Below, in pieces: positions 37,697-44,873 of a stretch of 64,000 nucleotides of DNA. Under the pieces are notes generated by a model. That model was not told where the DNA came from. It made no database searches and saw only the letters and a program-made list of their open reading frames with translations. Both the position numbers and the translations under genes were made by a program. Source of the DNA: Flavobacteriia bacterium (GTDB lineage: Bacteria; Bacteroidota; Bacteroidia; Flavobacteriales; Flavobacteriaceae); NCBI GenBank assembly GCA_004293165.1, contig RDYL01000007.1:1-64000 (forward strand), written 5' to 3'. Position 1 is the first letter of the stretch, and every line of letters starts with the position of its first letter.

Positions 37697-37828
37697 GAGC
37701 TAACGTTTTGCAGCTACCCGAAGGTGGCGATTTCGAAGTACTTCACAGGCAACAAAGCACAAAATTTGATAATTGAACAAAGCTTGATTTACCACTGAAA
37801 CGCCACTTTTTGGTAGGTGCTGTTAGGC
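37697..37828 (-). repeat. inverted-repeat element E: best attC-like site
   Basis: Read on the minus strand, it begins GCCTAAC, a perfect match to the attC core RYYYAAC, with the TAA being the stop of the WG-repeat gene. Then come AGCACCTACC and AGTGGCG, a spacer of about 70 bases, CGCCACCTTCGGGTAGCTG, and finally GTTAGCT, one mismatch from GTTRRRY. The arms pair GTGGCG/CGCCAC and CTAAC/GTTAG with a few unpaired bases, as attC hairpins do. Total about 132 bases; attC sites are roughly 57-141. Confidence 0.58.
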
Positions 37829-39598
37829 AATCGTGCTTGCTAATTCATTCCCATTTTCATCTAAATAGAAAAACTTATTTGCTCTTCTAACTAAAACCCA
37901 CTCGACAAATATCCAAATATAATCATATATAAAGTCAACTATAAGTTCGCCTTTTAAATTTATTATTCCATGTTTTTTATTTTTTATTACGATACAGATA
38001 CCGTTATTAAAACCGTAACAATTATCAAATAATGGCTGGATTATTACTTCATTATTAATATCTTTAAATCCATATTTGTTATTTGAATTAAAAGAACTTA
38101 AATTATCAAATTCGTTAATTTTTAAATTATTTTTAAATTGATTTAAAATATCATCTTCATCTATAAAATGAAATTCAGAACCAATAAGTGATTCAATCAT
38201 TTTAGGAATAGTTGAGCCCAAATAAATTATTCCCCATTTATATTCATTATTGGCTGTAATTAAATATTTTAGTGAATCAAAATTTACTAACTCATATATA
38301 TTTATTTCTGCATATTTAAAAGGAATTATAATTGTTCCTTCTTTATTAATCACGCCATAGTTGCCTGAATCTCCTTGAAATTCGAATTCAAATCCCTCGC
38401 TATCTAATAAATCACTCAACTCTTTTTCCGACATCAAATCATATTTATCAAACTTCTCTACTACAGCATAATCACAAACAAAATCATCAGCATTTTTATA
38501 AAATGGTTCGATAACTATTTCTCCTTTTGAATTTATATATCCATATTTTTCGTTTTGATTATCTTTTAATTTTATAATAGATCTATCTGAAAATAGCTCT
38601 CCAATCTCTTCATATGTAATTTCCAATACTAAATCGTTTAAAGTATTTACTAATCCATATTTTTGATTCAACTTGACAACAAATAAGTTTTCTTCAAAAG
38701 AATAAATCTCATCATATTTGAAATCGATAACTGCTTTGTTTTGAGCATTAATTACTCCATATTTGTCTTTTAGATTGAGGACGATAGCAAATCCATTTTC
38801 AAAACGATTAGCAATAATATATTGAAAATCAATAACAGTTTTACCATCTTTATCTATATATCCATATAGTTTATTAAGATTAACTAAGGCTAAACCTTCA
38901 TCACTGAATCTCATGTCATAAAAGCTATCACCTTCTATATAATCATAAATACATTCGATATATAACTTTCCGTCTTTTTTAAAACCCCACTTATCATTTT
39001 CTAAAAAAGGCATTAAAGCTAAATTATTGGAAGGTGAAAATAATTTAGTTTTTGAGTCGCTATCCTGATATATTATTCTTTCAAAAACATAATCTAATCC
39101 ACTCTGATACTTTTCAATATATATTGCTCGTTGTGTGTATAAGAAACAAAATATAGTTTCATTATTTAAGCACATTTTAAATAATTTGTATGGTTTTTGT
39201 TCTTGATATTTTAGAATAATAAAAGTTACAATTGCTGCAAATATGGTTATTATAGAAATATTAGCAAATAATACATTTGTGTTAAATAAATACAATGCCA
39301 TAAAAAACAATAAAGTTGTCACTTGAACCCCACATAAATACTTTAGAATTTTAACGAGAAAATTATGCTTAGGAAATAATGTTACATATGAATTAATTAA
39401 CATCTCATTTTTATAGTGAACTTCATCTAATTTATTCAAAAAACCACCTTTCGTTAAATCGTCGAGGCCAATTTCGCTTCTTAGACCAGAGAATTTTTTA
39501 TAATGAGTTGCTAATGACGGAATCTGAAATATTTTCCATGCAACTGTATTGCTACTAAAATTTAATCTTTTTATTTTATTTTCAATACTTGTTTGCAT
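37823..39598 (-). CDS. WG-repeat protein with two membrane helices
   Basis: The 591-residue protein has two membrane segments near residues 88-108 and 112-130 (ISIITIFAAIVTFIIL). From about 195 it carries repeats of the WG type: KWGFKKDGKLYI, LYGYIDKDGKTVIDFQY, KYGVINAQNKAVIDFKY, KYGLVNTLNDLVLEI, KYGYINSKGEIVIEPFY, NYGVINKEGTIIIPFKY and KYGFKDINNEVIIQP. The stop codon is part of the attC-like core of element E. The start is just downstream of element F. Function is unknown. Confidence 0.78.
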   Translation of the reverse strand: MQTSIENKIKRLNFSSNTVAWKIFQIPSLATHYKKFSGLRSEIGLDDLTKGGFLNKLDEVHYKNEMLINSYVTLFPKHNFLVKILKYLCGVQVTTLLFFMALYLFNTNVLFANISIITIFAAIVTFIILKYQEQKPYKLFKMCLNNETIFCFLYTQRAIYIEKYQSGLDYVFERIIYQDSDSKTKLFSPSNNLALMPFLENDKWGFKKDGKLYIECIYDYIEGDSFYDMRFSDEGLALVNLNKLYGYIDKDGKTVIDFQYIIANRFENGFAIVLNLKDKYGVINAQNKAVIDFKYDEIYSFEENLFVVKLNQKYGLVNTLNDLVLEITYEEIGELFSDRSIIKLKDNQNEKYGYINSKGEIVIEPFYKNADDFVCDYAVVEKFDKYDLMSEKELSDLLDSEGFEFEFQGDSGNYGVINKEGTIIIPFKYAEINIYELVNFDSLKYLITANNEYKWGIIYLGSTIPKMIESLIGSEFHFIDEDDILNQFKNNLKINEFDNLSSFNSNNKYGFKDINNEVIIQPLFDNCYGFNNGICIVIKNKKHGIINLKGELIVDFIYDYIWIFVEWVLVRRANKFFYLDENGNELASTIA

Positions 39599-39600
39599 AA

Positions 39601-39720
39601 ATATTTGATATTATTGTCTGTTTAGCATTTTGCCTAGCTTGTATGTATGCGCTACATTATAGCGCTAATCTAGCCAATTTTGGGTGTATATGCGTTATAA
39701 AGTAGCGTTTATCAAATATA
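39601..39720 (-). repeat. inverted-repeat element F at the upstream end of the array
   Basis: Two inverted copies, GCGCTACATTATAGCGC (39649-39665) and GCGTTATAAAGTAGCG (39702-39717), lie between the integrase remnant and the WG gene. Each is itself partly palindromic. On the minus strand the proximal side reads AAGCTAGGCAAAATGCTAAA, resembling the GTAGCTGCAAAACGTTAGC end of element E. It may be the array's first attC or an attI-like site. Confidence 0.42.
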
Positions 39721-39734
39721 GTATTTTTTTTATT

Positions 39735-39905
39735 TCTATAAATCATCAGACGGTCTTTTATTTTTTGAATACTTTTTGTGCTTACATGCGTGTAAATTTC
39801 AGTTGTTTTACTACTATTATGCCCTAATAATTATTGAATATACCTTAAATCGGTTCCGCTTTCAAGTAAATGGCACATTCTCCCAAATTGCCCTTTAAAT
39901 AAATA
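39735..39905 (-). pseudogene. decayed tyrosine recombinase (integrase) C-terminus
   Basis: The minus frame reads CHLLESGTDLRYIQ, a stop, then LLGHNSSKTTEIYTHVSTKS and KIKDRL. These are the box II motifs of XerCD/integrase-type tyrosine recombinases: the conserved H of the HLLE block, the LGH motif and the catalytic tyrosine in EIYTHV. The residue before LLGH, usually E, V or similar, is a TAA. The preceding RH-SFAT-type sequence is not recognisable (GQFGRM) and no N-terminal part is seen. The fragment is at the upstream end of the cassette array, in the same orientation. Confidence 0.72.
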
Positions 39906-40271
39906 CTCATTGGGTTTGTATACGAAGTTTTCCTTTATAAGAGGTTATTTTTGCCATATATGGTTAGAATTGGTTTAGGTTTTATTCGTGTTTTGTTCGT
40001 AGTTGTGGTACCCTTTATTTTCAAAAATAAGCTATACTATTTGAAAAAATAGTACTTTTCACGAAGAATTATCAACCAAATTACAAACAAAATACAAACC
40101 TATCTATAGCCCTTAAGTATAGATACTCTATAGCAACGGTATACCAAAGGTTAGGTTGTGGTACCCTAATTAAATTATTCTTGTAAGCAATATTTAGGTT
40201 ATGCGCATCATATCCACACTTTTACCTATTATATTTGTTACTTATTTCTAACTAATTGAAATTGTAACGAC
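39906..40271. other. island edge without genes
   Basis: About 370 bases without a convincing open frame. The only structure seen is a 13-base direct repeat GTTGTGGTACCCT (40002-40014 and 40155-40167), 153 bases apart. It could be what remains of the integrase's upstream region or attachment core. Confidence 0.45.
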
Positions 40272-40381
40272 ATTGTATGAACTTCGCACAAGCCCTTGTT
40301 TGACAAGTAGGAGAGGCGTATACCAACGATTTTGTAGTGGAAAGATATTTGACCGTCAATAGTTTAGAAAATTTGAAGTGA
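40272..40381 (+). pseudogene. remnant of a second bshB1 3' end
   Basis: The last 80 bases (40302-40381) align without gaps to 29217-29296 at about 61 of 80 identical bases. Translation gives VGEAYTNDFVVERYLTVNSL followed by ENLK and a stop, against VGVEYAEGFTTERYVTVNSL plus GDLK in BshB1. Homology extends weakly upstream past an in-frame TGA (40300-40302). The copy is diverged rather than identical, so it is probably the tail of another allele left at the insertion point. Confidence 0.75.
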
Positions 40382-40408
40382 AAAAGTAGTAAAAAAATAA
40401 AATAAATC

Positions 40409-40439
40409 TTTGCTAAATTCTAGGGAATACCTATATTTG
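40409..40439 (+). promoter_or_regulatory. promoter of tRNA-His (Bacteroidota type)
   Basis: TTTG at 40409-40412, a 19-base spacer, then TATATTTG at 40432-40439. This matches the Bacteroidota -33/-7 promoter (TTTG, 19-21 bases, TAnnTTTG). The tRNA begins 39 bases further on. Confidence 0.75.
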
Positions 40440-40478
40440 CACTCGCAAAAGAATAATAATTCTCTTGTCAAAACAAAT

Positions 40479-40553
<75 letters not shown>

Positions 40554-40565
40554 CTTTAAATTAGA

Positions 40566-40597
40566 AAGCTTCGAGTAAACTCGGAGCTTTTTTTATT
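40566..40597 (+). terminator. terminator of tRNA-His
   Basis: AAGCTTCGAG pairs with CTCGGAGCTT (one G-T pair) around a TAAA loop, followed by seven T (arms 40566-40575 and 40580-40589). Confidence 0.88.
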
Positions 40598-40845
40598 TCA
40601 TCATTCCTAGGGTATGCCTAAATTTTAGAATTTGATTATAATAATTACTTTTTCACTTAAATTGAATTCTTTTGAATAGATTTTTTACTTTTACATAAAA
40701 CCTATATTTTATTTTTACTTTGATTTAAGAATTAATTAGATTTTAAACAATTATAAAAATCTGGAACAAACCACTTGTTTTAATTACAGAAAAGGAGTTG
40801 ACAATAATCTATTATAAGTAAAAAAATATTATAATTCACGATAGC

Positions 40846-41514
40846 ATGTTACAAAAATCAACCTTAGAATTTCTAACACAACTCAAAGAAAACAACGACC
40901 GTGATTGGTTTGCGGCTAATAAAAAAGCCTTTGAAACAGAACAAAAGTTAGCCAAAACATTTTTTACATCAGTAGGAGAGCAGCTAGGAAGAATAGACAG
41001 TATCGAACGCATTCAAATTTTTAGAATTTATCGCGATGTGCGTTTTTCAAAAGATAAAGCACCTTATAAAAATCATTTTAGCGTAGGCTTCACACGAACA
41101 AAACCGATGCTTCGTGGTAGCTACTATTTGCATATTGAGCCAGGAGGAAGTTTTGTAGGTGGCGGTTTTTGGGAGCCTAATGCAGAAGATTTGAATCGCA
41201 TTCGTAAAGAATTTGAAATGGATGATGAAGAAATTAGAACCATAATAGCCGATGACACTTTTAAAAAATTCTTTGGTGAGTTGAAAGGCGAGGAGTTAAA
41301 AACTGCACCAAAAGGTTTTGATAAAACACATCCAGCCATTGATTTGATTCGTAAAAAGCAATTTTTACTTACTAGAAGTTTTTCTGACAAGGAAGTAATG
41401 GCTCCTAATTTTGAAGAAAACGTATTGATAACCTTTGAAGCTATGCGTCCTTTCTTTGATTATATGAGCGATGTATTGAGTACCGATTTAAATGGGGAAT
41501 CTTTGTATAATTAG
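40846..41514 (+). CDS. DUF2461-family protein
   Basis: The 222-residue protein is a typical DUF2461 (TIGR02453) member: STLEFLTQLKENNDRDWFAANK, IFRIYRDVRFSKDKAPYKNH, GGSFVGGGFWEPNAEDLNRI and LLTRSFSDKEVM are all diagnostic. It is a soluble protein of unknown function, widespread in bacteria and fungi. It is monocistronic, with an inverted repeat (41523-41568) between it and the convergent gene. Confidence 0.92.
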   Translation: MLQKSTLEFLTQLKENNDRDWFAANKKAFETEQKLAKTFFTSVGEQLGRIDSIERIQIFRIYRDVRFSKDKAPYKNHFSVGFTRTKPMLRGSYYLHIEPGGSFVGGGFWEPNAEDLNRIRKEFEMDDEEIRTIIADDTFKKFFGELKGEELKTAPKGFDKTHPAIDLIRKKQFLLTRSFSDKEVMAPNFEENVLITFEAMRPFFDYMSDVLSTDLNGESLYN

Positions 41515-41522
41515 CCAATTTT

Positions 41523-41568
41523 TCAATGTGCCGATGTGTCAATTATTTTCTTTCCATTGGCACATTGA
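41523..41568. terminator. inverted repeat between convergent genes
   Basis: TCAATGTGCC (41523-41532) and GGCACATTGA (41559-41568) are perfect complements with a 26-base loop, between stops at 41514 and 41589. It could terminate both genes, but the loop is long and there is no clean U-tract. Confidence 0.5.
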
Positions 41569-41588
41569 CTAATTGATTTATTTCCAAC

Positions 41589-41975
41589 TTAAATAATCTG
41601 TATTTGACTTTTCAAACGTTCAATCAATAAATTCATCATACGTTTGTTTATATTCGACGAATTTTGAATGTATTCTTTATATTCAGAACTAGTAAACATC
41701 CCAATAATTACACCTTTGAGCGAATTTCTAAATTTAATATCACGTTGAATCGCATTTTCAATGTAAATCATTTTCTTTTCTGGAGTCAACGAAAAAAATG
41801 CGTTTTTCTGCTTGATGGCATAATTTCTAAAAACTTCAATAAACAAATCATTTTGAAACTTTAAAATAGGGCGTAGGGTTTGATTTTGAAACTTTTCTTC
41901 CGAACTAGATTGTTCTGTAATCACACCAATACTTGCACCTCTTATTTCTAAAAGCAATTCGTCTTTCGTTTTCAT
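41589..41975 (-). CDS. conserved helical protein of unknown function
   Basis: The 128-residue protein is soluble, helical and basic towards the end (KFRNSLKGVIIGMFTSSEY, MMNLLIERLKSQIQII). In flavobacteria similar proteins are often called 'glyoxalase', but no glyoxalase metal motif is visible here, so I do not use that name. It is probably a single-gene unit. Confidence 0.72.
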   Translation of the reverse strand: MKTKDELLLEIRGASIGVITEQSSSEEKFQNQTLRPILKFQNDLFIEVFRNYAIKQKNAFFSLTPEKKMIYIENAIQRDIKFRNSLKGVIIGMFTSSEYKEYIQNSSNINKRMMNLLIERLKSQIQII

Positions 41976-42008
41976 AATAAAATGAATTTATTTTATTTAA
42001 AGTTAAAA

Positions 42009-42040
42009 AAAATAACCTTCAATATATTGAGGGCTATTTT
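42009..42040 (-). terminator. possible terminator after the MscS-type gene
   Basis: AAATAACCTTCAAT pairs imperfectly with ATTGAGGGCTATTT around a short loop, 25 bases past the stop at 42065. Confidence 0.5.
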
Positions 42041-42064
42041 AAGTTATTAAGATTAAGGTGTTAA

Positions 42065-43315
42065 TTACTTTTCGTTAGATTTATTTGTTGGTGTAGAAAT
42101 AGATTCAAATATTTCTAAATCAAAATGAATTACTGAAGCCATAATATGATCAAATAAATCAGCCATAATATGCTCGTAATTTAACCATGTTTTATCTTTG
42201 GAAAAGCAATAAATTTCTAACGGGATTCCTTTTTCAGTAGGTTGTAAATACCTTACCATCAAAAGCATATCTTTGTTAATTCCCGGATGTGAAAGAATAT
42301 ACTGGTTTATATATTTTCTAAACAATCCTAAATTAGTAAGGTTTCTACCATTAACAATGACCGTTTTATCGATATTATTTAGGTTATTATATTTATCAAT
42401 ATCAGCCTGACGATGTTCAATATATGAAGTTAAGTGCTGAATTTTTTTATATTTATCAATATCTAAAGTTTCTATAAACTTAATAGAGTTAGCCTTGATT
42501 AATAAATGACGTTTAATACGTCTTCCATCTGAATCCAACATACCACGCCAGTTTTTAAAACTATCCGATATTAAGCTATAAGTTGGAATAGTAGTTGTTG
42601 TGTTATCAAAATTCCTAACTTTTACAGTTGCTAAATTAATTTCAATAACATCGCCATCGGCACCAAATTTCTCCATAGTGATCCAGTCGCCAATTCGAAC
42701 CATATCATTTACGGAAACTTGAATACTAGCCACAAATCCTAGAATTGTATCTTTAAAAATAAGAAAAATTAAGGCCGAAATTGCTCCAAAAGTAGTTAAC
42801 AATGTTTTCATTGTAGTATCAAACATTATCAGCACAAATGAAGTAATTCCAAAAATCCACAGCACAATCATAATTACTTGAATGTAACTATCAATAGGCT
42901 TATCACTGTAACGAGGTTTGTTTTTTAAATAATCTTTTAAAGCATTAAAAATACTTCGCGTAATCCAAAGTGAAAGAATAATAATATAGATTTTTACCCC
43001 TTTTTCAAAAAAATCTTCCCAATACGTAAATTTACTTAAAATAACAGGAACTGTTTTGTAAATAAATAAAAGTGGAAATAAATGCGCTAAATACTTGGCA
43101 GTTTTATTAGCCACTAGAAAATCATCAAAAGAAGATTTTGTGCGAGCTGCAATTAAGGCAAGTACAATAATAAATATTTTTTTAAAGAGAAAATCTAAAA
43201 CATAGGAAACAAAAACTAAAACAATAATATTAACTCCTAGATTAAAATAGGAAGCAATGTCATCATTAAAGTTGAGACTTTTAAATAAATCGTATGCCCA
43301 GTTAAAAATTTTCAT
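42065..43315 (-). CDS. MscS-family mechanosensitive channel (YbdG-like)
   Basis: The 416-residue protein has five to six N-terminal membrane helices and the MscS core: the pore-lining helix (MKTLLTTFGAISALIFLIFKDTILG) and the beta domain with MVRIGDWITMEKFGADGDV and VKVRNFDNTTTTIPTYSLI. The long C-terminal soluble region resembles YbdG/MiniMscS proteins, which open when membrane tension rises. It follows two small membrane genes in one operon (6-base gap). Confidence 0.92.
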   Translation of the reverse strand: MKIFNWAYDLFKSLNFNDDIASYFNLGVNIIVLVFVSYVLDFLFKKIFIIVLALIAARTKSSFDDFLVANKTAKYLAHLFPLLFIYKTVPVILSKFTYWEDFFEKGVKIYIIILSLWITRSIFNALKDYLKNKPRYSDKPIDSYIQVIMIVLWIFGITSFVLIMFDTTMKTLLTTFGAISALIFLIFKDTILGFVASIQVSVNDMVRIGDWITMEKFGADGDVIEINLATVKVRNFDNTTTTIPTYSLISDSFKNWRGMLDSDGRRIKRHLLIKANSIKFIETLDIDKYKKIQHLTSYIEHRQADIDKYNNLNNIDKTVIVNGRNLTNLGLFRKYINQYILSHPGINKDMLLMVRYLQPTEKGIPLEIYCFSKDKTWLNYEHIMADLFDHIMASVIHFDLEIFESISTPTNKSNEK

Positions 43316-43321
43316 TTCAAT

Positions 43322-43594
43322 TTATTGTAAATATTTTTTTTCAATATAAAAGGTTCCAAATGGAACAACTGAAGCCAAACAAACAATAGCAAATGTTTTT
43401 ACATTCCATTTTTGTTCATTTTTAATTAAAATAGCAAAAGCAACATACAATATAAATAATATTCCATGAGCCATACCAATATTTTTTACATAAATTGGGT
43501 TACCAGCAATGTATTTCATTGGCATTGCAAAAAACAATAATGCTAGTAACGAAAGGCCTTCTAATAAAGCGATTGAGCGAAATGATTTTATCAT
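43322..43594 (-). CDS. DUF3817 membrane protein
   Basis: The 90-residue protein has three helices and the DUF3817 pattern: FRSIALLEGLSLLALLFFAM, then PMKYIAGNPIYVKNIGMAHG and the last VVPFGTFYIEKKYL. The family is uncharacterised and often found beside membrane transport genes. It overlaps the YqaA gene by four bases and precedes the MscS gene by six. Confidence 0.9.
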   Translation of the reverse strand: MIKSFRSIALLEGLSLLALLFFAMPMKYIAGNPIYVKNIGMAHGILFILYVAFAILIKNEQKWNVKTFAIVCLASVVPFGTFYIEKKYLQ

Positions 43595-44199
43595 GATAAA
43601 GCGGCATAAATTACAAATCCATAAATGGCAAACCTAAAAAAGCGAAGTAATCCAAATAAAAAGAAATATTTTCTTGAATAATTTATCATACCTGCTGCTA
43701 AACAAGCAATAGCAAAGGGTAATGGTAACAATGCACCAACAGCAATTAAAAAGCCGCCCCATTTTTGCATATTAATAACATGCTTAGACATTTTACCATA
43801 CAATTTACGATTAACAGATGGAATAGCTACAATTGCCATACCCATAAAATAGGCTATAACACCTCCTAAATATGATAAAAATGCTAAAATAGATAAGTAG
43901 AGTAGAGGACTTTCAGTATTTTTTGTCCAAGCAATAAAAATATCTGGTGGAATAAGTCCTAAAACACTTTCTGAAGCAAGAAAAATACTAAAAATAAAGA
44001 AATCGCTAAAATTTTGTGTGATATATATTAATCCTTCGTTAAGGTTTATAACTTTATAATTTACGTAAAAAAGTATTGCAACTATAACTACAGTAGGCAA
44101 AATGGCGCTTTTAACACCTTGCCAAATGAAGGAATAAAAGCCTGTATATTTGTAGTATTGGTGTAAAAGTTTTGCTTTAGATTTTTTTTGTTTCGACAT
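43591..44199 (-). CDS. YqaA/VTT-family membrane protein
   Basis: The 202-residue protein has five or so helices. ESVLGLIPPDIFIAWTK and YLSILAFLSYLGGVIAYFMG and GALLPLPFAIACLAAGMINYS match the YqaA subgroup of the VTT/DedA superfamily, whose members are lipid-scramblase-like envelope proteins. It overlaps DUF3817 by four bases and starts the three-gene operon with the MscS channel. Confidence 0.86.
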   Translation of the reverse strand: MSKQKKSKAKLLHQYYKYTGFYSFIWQGVKSAILPTVVIVAILFYVNYKVINLNEGLIYITQNFSDFFIFSIFLASESVLGLIPPDIFIAWTKNTESPLLYLSILAFLSYLGGVIAYFMGMAIVAIPSVNRKLYGKMSKHVINMQKWGGFLIAVGALLPLPFAIACLAAGMINYSRKYFFLFGLLRFFRFAIYGFVIYAALS

Positions 44200-44264
44200 G
44201 AAATTTAGATTTTGAACAAAATTAGTTAGATTAGGACAATTATAGCGTTAAGAAAAACAAAAAA

Positions 44265-44287
44265 AAATCGGTATCAAGTACCGATTT
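44265..44287 (-). terminator. terminator after the 122-residue gene
   Basis: AAATCGGTA pairs with TACCGATTT around a 5-base loop, 25 bases past the stop at 44312, with an A-run on the + strand that becomes the U-tract. Confidence 0.85.
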
Positions 44288-44311
44288 ATATTATGTAAAA
44301 TAGAAATTAAA

Positions 44312-44680
44312 TTAATGCGCCAAAAAAGCTTTGTTGTATTCTTTTAAATCTAATACATTATTTTTCTTTGTCAAATCTGTGAATAATGAAAGGAAATAAT
44401 TAAAACTCTCGATATTATTTTCTTCTGAAATAGAAGTCGCAACTGTTCCTTCTTTAGAATCTATTGGTTCATCATCTGGAATACCAATTAAAAAAGCATT
44501 ATTAGATGCTAAATGTTCGTATGCTAAACGTAAAGCTTTAGTTACAACAGGATTATTTAATTCTAATGAAATTTCTCTAATTTTTTTTAAATCGTCTACA
44601 ATTTTTGAAACTTCAAATTTATTTTGCAATAAATCTTTCTGGATTTTTTCAATTAATTTAAGGGCTTGTTTATTTTCCAT
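44312..44680 (-). CDS. small helical hypothetical protein
   Basis: The 122-residue protein is soluble, acidic and helical (LIEKIQKDLLQNKFEVSKIV, VVTKALRLAYEHLASNNAFL). No family or motif recognised. It is divergent from the DUF294 gene at 44874 across 190 bases and has its own terminator. Confidence 0.68.
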   Translation of the reverse strand: MENKQALKLIEKIQKDLLQNKFEVSKIVDDLKKIREISLELNNPVVTKALRLAYEHLASNNAFLIGIPDDEPIDSKEGTVATSISEENNIESFNYFLSLFTDLTKKNNVLDLKEYNKAFLAH

Positions 44681-44873
44681 GCTTAGTGTTTAATAAGCAA
44701 CAAAATTAATCTTTATATAAATCATACACAAACCTTTTTAATAGTTATTTTAACTTCATCAATATTAAACTATATTGAATTATAATATACATTATGTAAA
44801 ATAGATAATTTAATTAATCCTATTTAGAATACTTGTTTAAATTTGTATCTTCGTATGGTAAATGCACAATGTT

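Larger units (their letters stand above)
29297..40271. mobile_element. integron-like accessory island inserted after bshB1
   Basis: The island is bounded by bshB1 and a diverged duplicate of the bshB1 3' end. All ten genes lie on the minus strand, are mostly uncharacterised, and are grouped in one- or two-gene units. Several gaps carry long imperfect inverted repeats with attC-like outer cores. A decayed tyrosine recombinase is at the upstream end. Exact ends are uncertain, and no intact integrase is present. Confidence 0.6.

Noticed and set aside
29426..39598. A CRISPR array or prophage in the unknown-gene region
   Set aside because: The repeats are long, imperfect and inverted, spaced by genes, not short regular direct repeats; no capsid, portal, terminase or tail genes were seen.
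41589..41975. 'Glyoxalase' label for the 128-residue protein
   Set aside because: No paired beta-alpha-beta modules or metal-binding His/Glu pattern could be seen; the name seems to be a propagated label.
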